From Saprospiraceae bacterium (lineage in GTDB: Bacteria > Bacteroidota > Bacteroidia > Chitinophagales > Saprospiraceae): a stretch of DNA of 64,000 nucleotides. Made by a program: the position numbers and the translations under genes. The stretch covers positions 96,036-160,035 of the forward strand of contig JALSGS010000033.1 of assembly GCA_026982695.1 (NCBI GenBank), read 5' to 3'. Positions 29,601 through 35,544 of the stretch are shown piece by piece; position 1 is the first letter of the stretch, and the number at the start of each line of letters is the position of its first letter. Below the pieces are notes generated by a model. That model saw nothing but the letters and a program-made list of their open reading frames with translations, did not search any database and had not been told where the DNA came from.

Positions 29601-32600
29601 CAGTGAGGAGAGCGTGACCGTCCAAATAGATACGACAGCCCCCGTGGTGACTATCGCGCCGCCACCACTTATGGGATGTGGAATCAATTCAGTGGTACTC
29701 GATGCATCTGCTTTTGCACAAGGTGCAAATATTTCCTATTTGTGGACGACACCAGACGGACAAATACTTGAAGGCGAGTCATCTGCCACACCAGTAGTAG
29801 GTGGGCCGGGTACCTATGTACTCACTGTGCACAACACAGTCAATGGTTGTCAACGCACTGATACAGCGGTGGTAGTACAAGACTTGACACAGCCTCAGAT
29901 TTCTGTAGGCGAAGATCGCTTCCTCACTTGCGCCCAGGACACCTTAATTATTCAGGCACAAGTGGCTTCGGATACGACAAATCTGGTATATCAATGGATT
30001 GCAGACAGTGGCCTGGCAATGGCATGGTCGGGTTTGTCTGTGGTCATTGACCAACCAGGTATGTACGTACTACTTGCCACTGATACGGTGAATAATTGTT
30101 CGGCAACCGATACTTTGCTTGTGGAAGCAGATACCGAAGTGCCTCAAGCAATGCTTGTAGCCTCGGGAGATATTACATGCCTCCAGCCTCAAGTGTTACT
30201 CGATGGTGAGGGATCAGCTACAGGGACATACATCACATATGAATGGAGCACGATGGATGGTGCTTTGATTGATACGGCTACAGGGCCTATGGCTATAGCT
30301 ACCTTGCCGGGCACTTATGTGCTTACCGTACTCAATACCCAAAATTATTGTACTGATACAGCATCTGTAGTAGTGGGAATTGACACCGTTGCTCCACAAA
30401 TTGGCGTGCAGCCGCCTCCTGTGCTTACCTGTGCCCAGCCACAAATATCATTGTCAGGTGTAGTCAGCACGCCTTGGCCCTTCCAAGCTCTTTGGACGGC
30501 TTCGAATGGTGGTCATATAGTGTCGGGGGCTCAGACGTTGACTCCACAGATCGATGCTGTGGGTACTTATACGCTAACCGTTACCCAACTCGAAAATGGG
30601 TGTAGTACTGAATTGAGTGTTGAGGTGATAGGCGATTTTGAAACACCACTTGTGCAAATAGCACCTGTGCAAACGCTTACTTGTGCGGTGCAAGCAGTTG
30701 TACTCGATGCCTCTGCCTCGGTAGGGGATAGTTTGGCTTTTGCGTGGTCTACTACTGGAGGTATACTTGTCGGTGATCCTACTGCAGCAGTAGTACAAGC
30801 AACGGCTCCGGACACATACCACTTGATGGTAACCGATTTGTCTAATGGCTGTGTAACTGAGGAATCGGTAGCGGTACAACAGGATGTGGGTGCACCTGTG
30901 GTGGCTGTACATGCATTGGGACAGCTCACTTGTGCGCAAACAGAAGTAGTAGTAAGTGGCACGGGGAGTACTCAGGGTGTCAACATAGCCTATGCCTGGA
31001 GTAGCGCTGATGGATTGATTCTTTCCGGCGAACAACAGCTAAATGCCATTGTGGGATCAGCGGGCACTTACGTGCTTGAAGCGACTAACTTGCTCAATGG
31101 CTGTACTGCTTACGATAGTGTGGTGGTAACTGTAGATACCGTTGCACCTTGGCCAGTAGTGGCACCGCCGACACTGTTGACTTGCACTCAGCCCCAACAA
31201 GTGCTCGACGCCACAGCTTCTCAGCCCGCTGGTATGCTGGCAGCTCAGTGGACAACTTCGGATGGATATCTGCTTAGTGGGCAGCAAAGCCTGACGCCTA
31301 CTGTAGGCGCAGCAGGTACTTATGTGTTGTGGCTAGAAAACACGCATAATGGATGTACCGCACAATTGGAAGTAATTGTCTCTGAAGACAAAGAACTCCC
31401 CCAAGTTTTTGTCGCTGACCCAGATCCCATCACTTGTGTGCAAACACAGACTACACTCGTAGCTCAAGTCGATGCTGCTACCAACGATTTTTCCATGCAG
31501 TGGACAGATAATGCGGGCTCGCCATTGTCCAATGACCTTTCCGTGGTAGTACAAGCACCTGGTTGGTATCAAGTACAAGTGATTGATTTGGACAATGGCT
31601 GTAGTACTACTGAGCAAGTACAAGTGGCAGATGAGCGCATTTATCCTCAGATCGTAGTCTCGCCGCCTCCTTTACTCACTTGTGCACAGGAGATGGTACA
31701 GCTCAATGCGACATCCTTACAAGGGACACCTTCTGATTTGATTGAATGGTTTACACCTGACGGAAACATTGTGTCGGGGACACAAACGCTTATGCCTACA
31801 GTGGATGCGCCTGGTACTTATATACTCGAGGTGACACATGGCACATCGGGTTGCGTGACAGCTCATTCAGTGGTAGTAGAGGCCAATAAACAACCACCTC
31901 AAGTGGATGCAGGGCCTAGCCAAGTGCTCGATTGCAACCAAACTCAGGTAGTGCTACAAGGAAGTACTTCTGCAAGTACTTGGCAAGCGAGCTGGAGTAC
32001 TGAGGATGGCCACATCCTCAGTGGCACACATACTTTACAACCCACAGTGGATATGCCAGGTGTCTATGAGCTATCTGTTGTCGACCAGTGGAATGGATGC
32101 AGTGCTAGTGATGTGGTACAGGTAGTGCGTACTGTGCCCGAAGACATACTTGTAGAAGTGGTAGACCCTCTGTGCCATGGCATGACGGGTGCGGTCAGCA
32201 TTTTGGAAGTGTCGGGTGGTACACCACCTTACCAATATTCTATTGATGGCGAAGACTTTTCGCCTATTCCTGCGTTTGCTGGCCTACATCCTGGTACCTA
32301 TGCCGTGCTGGCCCTCGATGCCAATGGATGTATCGTATCTGATACAGTAGAGATCATAGATCCTGAGCCTCTTGAGCTCTTTGTCGAGCAGCCAGAAGTG
32401 CTGTTATTTGGCGATAGTGTACTGTTGGTGGGCCAGTCCAATGTGCGTGAAGATCAGCTTGCGCAAATCCAATGGACGCCTGTCGAAGGTTTGAGTTGTG
32501 ATACTTGTTTAGTGACGTGGGCCAAGCCATTTGAATCCAACTGGTATACCTTATTACTTGTAGATCTGAATGGCTGTATAGCTGAAGAAACGATCTTTTT

Positions 32601-32913
32601 GCGCGTGGATAAGCGGCCGGCTATATATGTGCCCAATGCCTTTAGCCCTGATGGCGATGGATACAACGACAAATTTTATCCTTTTGCCAAAGAAGGTACG
32701 GTGCGTGAAATTCGCTCGTTCTTGGTCTTTGACCGATGGGGCGAGGCTGTGTATCGCTACGAACATTTTCAACCCAATGATCCCACTGCAGGCTGGGATG
32801 GCACCTTCCGTGGTCGGCCTCTTAACCCACAAGTCCTCGTCTGGTATGCTGTAGTTGAATTGATAGATGGCCGAGTCATTACGCTCAAGGGAGATGTGAC
32901 TTTGGTGCGATAA
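23647..32913 (+). CDS. Giant surface protein: anchor-L, Calx-beta, 24 tandem repeats, T9SS type B
   Basis: This 3088-residue protein is built as follows: signal peptide 1-22; a beta-rich segment to about 160; choice-of-anchor L domain at about 169-402 (FGFFISGPGFNGG, FNYVFASEEYCEYV); Calx-beta-like domain at about 415-520 (AGVDYDPLPVTVTIPAGQ); two Ig/PKD-like domains to 697; two SprB-like modules at 698-838; 24 tandem Ig-like repeats at about 840-2830; a further SprB-like module at about 2835-2905. The gliding motility-associated (CHU_C, type B) sorting domain fills the last ~90 residues, from YVPNAFSPDGDGYNDKFYPF through FDRWGEAVYRY and GWDGTFRGRPL. It is predicted to be exported by T9SS and held at the cell surface. 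Adhesion or gliding is plausible but unproven. The gene is a single unit ending at a shared hairpin. Confidence 0.92.
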   Translation: MQRVCLFFIFVLFCFYTQLSKGQVIGKVAQDISAIYQLNGHTKGRFLIDQPVDEMQVQICDLLPGKRYRLWVVGPQPASFTAKLELYKAAQPTAHLPDNTPTCEWWGYYHIFYAESDCLTVTLNGQSRLLGNRPLYVSIQCTDCTAQAQAMEKGDQPELPVLSVLSQSPTYLIQDVLVGGGCFDVSAISPIGSSAGLGEFFNGLSSVGFDHGVLLETGSIFNALGPNNSNSAGNNLGSGGDPDLNILGAGPVYDAVGIEFDFTPTVDTITFNYVFASEEYCEYVNSPYNDVFGFFISGPGFNGGFTSNGENIALVPGSSQFVAINTVNHLQNQIYFNPNQNNCNGTTNMTDIQFDGYTTILTATAVVVPCATYHIRLVVGDVGDGIYDSAVFLEANSFTPGNAVAANVVSGVGSSGSSNATIYEGCTGNFLVFERQNNDNSQPITVSYIISNTSTATAGVDYDPLPVTVTIPAGQDTVMIPLTVFADGIPEGVETIVIELDNPCTCTGNIVTINIEDVDLQAALSNINGCGAAPQTLTPSVEGGPAPYSYVWSNGATTPSITVSPPLGTPTTYVVTVTDACGNTDTAAATVTLAVPPTAVLSGNGTACGTGTTSVDVTVTFTGTGPWQFVYTINGAAQPAVTTSDNPYTFTVTGVNAGDVIGLLSVDYVDVACPGAVSGTVTISQVDLQPSATTVDVSCAGANDGQINLSVSGGTGNYSYQWSGGLPSVPVLTNVPPGTYTVTVTDNGAGGCMGTATVTINEPPPLDVSISTTPVNCNGGGSISVNVTGGTPAYTYIWSDGLAGANPSNLSSGTYDLTVSDANGCTDMASVTIGEDLVPPTAAATASGIITCAQPELTLSGVGSSTGSNFTYQWSGPGIVSGGTTLTPTVNAGGTYTLTVTDESNGCTATATVSVPEDTTPPTAVASGGTITCYNPLITINGVGSSTGSDFTYQWSGPGIVSGGTTLTPTVNAGGSYTLTVTDESNGCTATATVTVFDNTTLPQVNASAPPITCAQPEVTLSGAGTSIGSNFAYQWTGPGIVSGSNGLFPTVNMPGTYTLVVTNLVNGCVDSASVTVVENTTPPQALIQLPEPLDCMQPTVTLSGAGSSTGQHSYQWDGPGVVSGGNTLMPVVNAPGTYVLVVTDNVNGCTDTAFVTVVDNSDPPIAVASVSNQLDCVHSTATLFSSGSTTGTGIQYTWTGPGIVSGQFSPTALVNAPGNYVLSVYNSNNGCASSAVVTVISDTAPPTVQIAQPPPFTCNTNWVTIQAAGTSTGNEFSYLWTTTDGVILTGQGTLTPIAGSPGTYVLEVTNTDNGCSASDSVTITSDTLTPVADAGPPQMLNCAHPEVTLQGSTSNGSTNNLEFLWIGPGIVSGETTSTPIVDQPGTYTLIVTNATNNCSDTASVVVDEDVQIPTAIIQPPGTLNCQDTVLQLDASQSSTGTYIMYTWTTTDGLILDGATTPMPTIGAPGLYILSVYNTTNQCSNIASVTVDAVYNYPIVDAGPDMIITCTTSEVVLDATNSQVASGQVIQWHSLSGNIVSGAQSLTPLVNEPGTYVLTITDTLSACAATDEVVVSVDANVPVADAGPDVAFNCISGDTLMLDASNSSSGPNFVYAWQTVEGQIISGDSTLMPLVGAPGTYELVVTNTQNGCVAFSSVTVGENYVAPIPTIASPEVINCTQSAVWLDASASTNADYYAWSTPDGSFLSDTLTASVVKVGAAGTYVLTLTNESSGCTVTDSVEVTEDFTTPLPQVAAVPLLTCAQPQVMIDATPSVIDSLTTIYWTTTDGHIIDGDSTLTPVVNAVGQYLLTLTHQLSQCVDSMTVTVVADQALPEVDAGQSFTLDCSEPQASLSGMSDSTMVVWWTTSDGQIVSGDSTLTPIVSSSGTYVLHAMNPQTGCLAQDSVVVQDDSSLPQIYIETPEPLSCYQSEVVLDATNSDSDSMLIITWETFDGHFVSGQNSLMPVVDAAGVYTLSIANPLTGCVSEESVTVQIDTTAPVVTIAPPPLMGCGINSVVLDASAFAQGANISYLWTTPDGQILEGESSATPVVGGPGTYVLTVHNTVNGCQRTDTAVVVQDLTQPQISVGEDRFLTCAQDTLIIQAQVASDTTNLVYQWIADSGLAMAWSGLSVVIDQPGMYVLLATDTVNNCSATDTLLVEADTEVPQAMLVASGDITCLQPQVLLDGEGSATGTYITYEWSTMDGALIDTATGPMAIATLPGTYVLTVLNTQNYCTDTASVVVGIDTVAPQIGVQPPPVLTCAQPQISLSGVVSTPWPFQALWTASNGGHIVSGAQTLTPQIDAVGTYTLTVTQLENGCSTELSVEVIGDFETPLVQIAPVQTLTCAVQAVVLDASASVGDSLAFAWSTTGGILVGDPTAAVVQATAPDTYHLMVTDLSNGCVTEESVAVQQDVGAPVVAVHALGQLTCAQTEVVVSGTGSTQGVNIAYAWSSADGLILSGEQQLNAIVGSAGTYVLEATNLLNGCTAYDSVVVTVDTVAPWPVVAPPTLLTCTQPQQVLDATASQPAGMLAAQWTTSDGYLLSGQQSLTPTVGAAGTYVLWLENTHNGCTAQLEVIVSEDKELPQVFVADPDPITCVQTQTTLVAQVDAATNDFSMQWTDNAGSPLSNDLSVVVQAPGWYQVQVIDLDNGCSTTEQVQVADERIYPQIVVSPPPLLTCAQEMVQLNATSLQGTPSDLIEWFTPDGNIVSGTQTLMPTVDAPGTYILEVTHGTSGCVTAHSVVVEANKQPPQVDAGPSQVLDCNQTQVVLQGSTSASTWQASWSTEDGHILSGTHTLQPTVDMPGVYELSVVDQWNGCSASDVVQVVRTVPEDILVEVVDPLCHGMTGAVSILEVSGGTPPYQYSIDGEDFSPIPAFAGLHPGTYAVLALDANGCIVSDTVEIIDPEPLELFVEQPEVLLFGDSVLLVGQSNVREDQLAQIQWTPVEGLSCDTCLVTWAKPFESNWYTLLLVDLNGCIAEETIFLRVDKRPAIYVPNAFSPDGDGYNDKFYPFAKEGTVREIRSFLVFDRWGEAVYRYEHFQPNDPTAGWDGTFRGRPLNPQVLVWYAVVELIDGRVITLKGDVTLVR
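26165..32140 (+). repeat. 24 tandem copies of an ~83-residue Ig-like repeat
   Basis: Each unit runs from a strand such as LLTCAQPQVMLDA, through Y-x-W-(S/T) and an IVSG-x-x-TLTP-x-V-x-APGTYVL core, to a V-T-N-x-x-NGC end. I count 24 T/N/D-C cores. Most units carry exactly two cysteines, one in the first strand and one in the NGC motif, which would suit one disulfide per domain outside the cell. Unit length is about 243-255 bp. Divergence between most units is high; units 1 and 2 are the exception. Confidence 0.9.
26257..26624 (+). repeat. Near-identical DNA copies in repeat units 1 and 2
   Basis: The segments 26257-26381 and 26500-26624 align without gaps at a period of 243 bp (81 codons), with roughly eight to ten mismatches by eye over 125 bp. 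Other units are alike only at protein level. This indicates a recent duplication or gene conversion. Confidence 0.85.
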
Positions 32914-32934
32914 ATAACTTTTTTGGAAAAAGAT

Positions 32935-32972
32935 GTGGCTGAATAACCACTATATATTGGCTATTCAGCCAC
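32935..32972. terminator. Bidirectional terminator hairpin between convergent genes
   Basis: An 11-bp perfect stem (32935-32945 with 32962-32972, GTGGCTGAATA) encloses a 16-nt loop. On the minus strand it runs into TCTTTTTCC, so it best serves the minus-strand lipoprotein operon. It also lies 22 nt after the stop of the giant plus-strand gene. Confidence 0.7.
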
Positions 32973-33004
32973 ACGCATCTGATGAATACAGCAGTCAATT
33001 TTGT

Positions 33005-33288
33005 CTATTGGCTGCGCGTGTAGGTCAGCGTTTTGCCTGAACCTCCTTGCATGCTCAACTCTAGCGTTTGGCCGTCGGCTTTGACAATGATGTATGGCAA
33101 GTGGCATTGTACTCGCCTTTTACCAATATACAGCTCATGTCTTCATATCTACCGCAGGGGGATGGGCACTGGGCAAAGAATAAGAATTCATACGTGAAAT
33201 GTGCTACTTCCTTTCCATTGTAGCGTTCGACATAATGCCCTCCATACAATGATGATTTCATTGCGTGGGGTCGGTAATGGAGGTTCAT
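33005..33288 (-). pseudogene. Small gene coupled to a lipoprotein, frameshifted at a homopolymer
   Basis: The frame starts at ATG 33288, which overlaps the upstream lipoprotein stop as ATGA (33285-33288), a strong sign of a real coupled gene. It reads MNLHYRPHAMKSSLYGGHYV through FLFFAQCPSPCGRYEDMSC and then leaves frame. Adding one A to the AAAA at 33118-33121 (minus strand) joins it to QCHLPYIIVKADGQTLELSM and on to TYTRSQ, stopping at 33005. The restored product is 94 residues with five cysteines and no signal peptide. I recognise no family. Without the repair the frame ends early at 33061. Either the base is a sequencing error or the gene has just decayed. It is followed by the hairpin at 32935-32972. 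Confidence 0.6.
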
Positions 33289-34067
33289 TGTCCTAGCATA
33301 TTGGAATTGGAAGAGATAATTGCTTCGGGTGGCAAGAAAGGATCTATATTGGAGACACGTATATAGGTGCCATCGGCGATGACGCCTTGACCAAATCCAC
33401 AGCTGGCAGAGTTGCCCTGTTGCGTCTCCACTATGACTTGTCCTTCCTCGAAAGTGAGCTGAATGACGCAAGGTGCTTCTCGGGTGCCTAATTGGATAAA
33501 TCCCTTGCGTTTGTCAGCAAACCACGCTTCGCCCTCTGCCAAACCTTGATTGTGACTAGGGGATCCGCCGATTACTGTGAGCTGGAAACGAAAGGCTTCG
33601 TTGTCCAATTGGCTAAGCAAGAGCTCGCCACTTCGATTTTCACTCTGTAGCTCATAAGTACCTGTGATTTCGACCTCTGGTCCGGGTGCGTGTAGTAGTT
33701 CTTTAGGGCCAAAGGCATCGATAAGTTGCTGAGCATAGCTTCCCAGCTCGGGCTCTGGTATTAGCGATTGCAAGACGCTCATTTGGCTAGCGTCTGGTGT
33801 GATGTCTTGTTGTTGTAATTGGGCGATCCACTTTCCGAATGGGTCCTCGCTCGTTTGTAAAGCGCTTTGGTAAAAAGCATCGAGTACTTCGCGTGGTGCT
33901 TTCACGAACAGCTCGTAGATTGCTAGTACTTGATTGGTGCATGTACTTTGGCATTCGGTAAACTTTTTGACCATTTGGGCGGGAGTGGCCATTTCCGCAT
34001 TACTGCAACCCGCCCATAAGAGCGGGAAGCAAAGGCTCGTCCATCCCGGTGAAAGAAAAGTATTCAT
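33285..34067 (-). CDS. Predicted lipoprotein with a C-terminal beta domain
   Basis: This 260-residue protein starts at ATG 34067, where the signal peptide ends in lipobox LWAGC; the frame is open further upstream to 34157, but without signal character. Residues about 25-140 are helical and Gln/Glu-rich (MVKKFTECQSTC, EVLDAFYQSALQTSEDPFGK). Residues about 145-250 form a compact beta domain with GTYELQSENRSGELLLSQL, a central EAPCVIQLTFEEGQVIVET strand pair, and CGFGQGVIADGTYIRV. The two cysteines of this last part may pair. Similar domains occur in small bacterial lipoproteins, but I know no function. It is the first gene of a two-gene unit with the small coupled frame at 33005-33288. Confidence 0.8.
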   Translation of the reverse strand: MNTFLSPGWTSLCFPLLWAGCSNAEMATPAQMVKKFTECQSTCTNQVLAIYELFVKAPREVLDAFYQSALQTSEDPFGKWIAQLQQQDITPDASQMSVLQSLIPEPELGSYAQQLIDAFGPKELLHAPGPEVEITGTYELQSENRSGELLLSQLDNEAFRFQLTVIGGSPSHNQGLAEGEAWFADKRKGFIQLGTREAPCVIQLTFEEGQVIVETQQGNSASCGFGQGVIADGTYIRVSNIDPFLPPEAIISSNSNMLGQ

Positions 34068-34162
34068 ATATAAATTGAGATTTTGAAAAGTGATGAATGT
34101 TTGTTGTGAAATAAGGAGGTGTGTACTAAGTAGGCTTTGTTCATCTATAAGCAGCATTTTTT

Positions 34163-34196
34163 TTGTGCGGTATCCTCTTTGTTTGCGCTACTTTTG
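34163..34196 (+). promoter_or_regulatory. Likely promoter of the carboxynorspermidine synthase gene
   Basis: TTG at 34163-34165 and TACTTTTG at 34189-34196 match the Bacteroidota -33/-7 elements with a 23-bp spacer, at the long end of the accepted range. The -7 motif is about 44 nt upstream of ATG 34241. Confidence 0.5.
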
Positions 34197-34240
34197 CGCG
34201 GCCTAATTCGATTTTTTTTTTACAGAAAACAACTTGACAC

Positions 34241-35470
34241 ATGGCGAGCGTATTGATTGTAGGTGCAGGCGGTGTAGGCCGCGTGACCACTTTTAAATGT
34301 GCGATGCATCCTGAAGTATTCACTAACATCATGTTGGCCAGCCGCACTAAAAGCAAATGCGATGTCATTGCGGCTGATGCCATGAAGACTACGGGGCACA
34401 AGTGCATTCAAACTGCCCAGGTCGATGCTGAAAATGTGCCTGAGTTGGTAGCTCTAATCCGATCTTTTAAGCCCGATATACTCATTCATGTGGCATTGCC
34501 TTACCAAGACCTCACGATTATGGAGGCTTGTCTGGAGACAGGCGTGCATTACCTCGACACAGCTAACTATGAACCCAAAGATATAGCCAAGTTTGAGTAT
34601 AAATGGCAATGGGCCTACCATGACCGGTTCAAAGAACGCGGCATTATGGCGGTGTTGGGCTGTGGTTTTGATCCTGGTGTGACCAATATCTTTACTGCTT
34701 ATGCAGCCAAGCACCATTTTGACGAAATTCAATATCTGGATATCGTCGATTGCAATGCAGGGGATCACGGCAAGCCCTTTGCAACCAATTTCAATCCCGA
34801 GATCAACATTAGGGAGATCACCCAAAAGGGGCGCTACTACGAAAACGGCAAGTGGATCGAGACCGAACCACACGAAATTTGCATGGAGCTGAGCTATCCC
34901 GAAATTGGTCCGCGCAAGTCCTATTTGATCTATCACGAAGAGTTGGAGTCTTTGGTCAAGCATTTCCCTTCTATTCGCAGAGCGCGTTTTTGGATGACCT
35001 TTGGCGATGAATACCTGACGCATCTGCGCGTGATCCAGAATATCGGCATGGCACGTATTGATCCTGTTAAATACAAAGGGGTAGATATCGTGCCACTTGA
35101 ATTTCTCAAGGCAGTACTACCTGATCCAGGTGAACTGGGCGAAAATTATAAGGGGCAAACGAGTATTGGTTGTCGTATTCGGGGTTTAAAAGACGGCCAA
35201 GAGCGCACGTATTACATCTGGAACAATTGTAGCCATGAAGCTGCATATAGAGAAACAGGGGCGCAAGGTGTATCTTACACTACTGGTGTGCCCGCTATGT
35301 TGGGGGCCAAGATGGTACTTGAAGGTAAATGGCGAGGCGAAGGAGTTTTTAATGTCGAGCAATTTGATCCAGATCCGTTTCTTGCAGCGCTAGGCGATAA
35401 TGGTTTGCCCTGGCACGAAGCGTTTGACGTCGATTTGGAAGTGGACGATCCTTCCAAGACCTGTAAGTGA
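34241..35470 (+). CDS. Carboxynorspermidine/carboxyspermidine synthase
   Basis: This 409-residue NAD(P)H-dependent enzyme belongs to the saccharopine dehydrogenase-like family. It joins aspartate semialdehyde to diaminopropane or putrescine, the first committed step of the alternative spermidine route. The Rossmann motif VLIVGAGGVGRV is at the N-terminus. Family stretches include LDTANYEPKDIAKFEY, GCGFDPGVTNIFTAYA and VDCNAGDHGKPFATNF. It ends at a strong bidirectional terminator (35505-35541). The decarboxylase partner is not adjacent; the lysA-type gene at 8434 is a weak candidate. Annotation as lysine-pathway saccharopine dehydrogenase would be a common mislabel. It has its own promoter and appears monocistronic. 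Confidence 0.88.
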   Translation: MASVLIVGAGGVGRVTTFKCAMHPEVFTNIMLASRTKSKCDVIAADAMKTTGHKCIQTAQVDAENVPELVALIRSFKPDILIHVALPYQDLTIMEACLETGVHYLDTANYEPKDIAKFEYKWQWAYHDRFKERGIMAVLGCGFDPGVTNIFTAYAAKHHFDEIQYLDIVDCNAGDHGKPFATNFNPEINIREITQKGRYYENGKWIETEPHEICMELSYPEIGPRKSYLIYHEELESLVKHFPSIRRARFWMTFGDEYLTHLRVIQNIGMARIDPVKYKGVDIVPLEFLKAVLPDPGELGENYKGQTSIGCRIRGLKDGQERTYYIWNNCSHEAAYRETGAQGVSYTTGVPAMLGAKMVLEGKWRGEGVFNVEQFDPDPFLAALGDNGLPWHEAFDVDLEVDDPSKTCK

Positions 35471-35504
35471 TTTTGTAGAGCTAGGTGTATTTGCCGTAAG
35501 GCAT

Positions 35505-35541
35505 AAAAAAAGCGCCGCTACAAGATAGTGGCGGCGCTTTT
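35505..35541. terminator. Bidirectional terminator between convergent genes
   Basis: AAAAGCGCCGC at 35508-35518 pairs perfectly with 35531-35541 around a 12-nt loop, flanked by A-runs on the left and TTTT on the right. It separates the plus-strand gene ending at 35470 from the minus-strand gene ending at 35545. Confidence 0.9.
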
Positions 35542-35544
35542 GCT

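Noticed and set aside
25741..32140. CRISPR-like periodic repeats
   Set aside because: The period is about 245 bp, in frame and protein-level; there are no short identical repeats with unique spacers.
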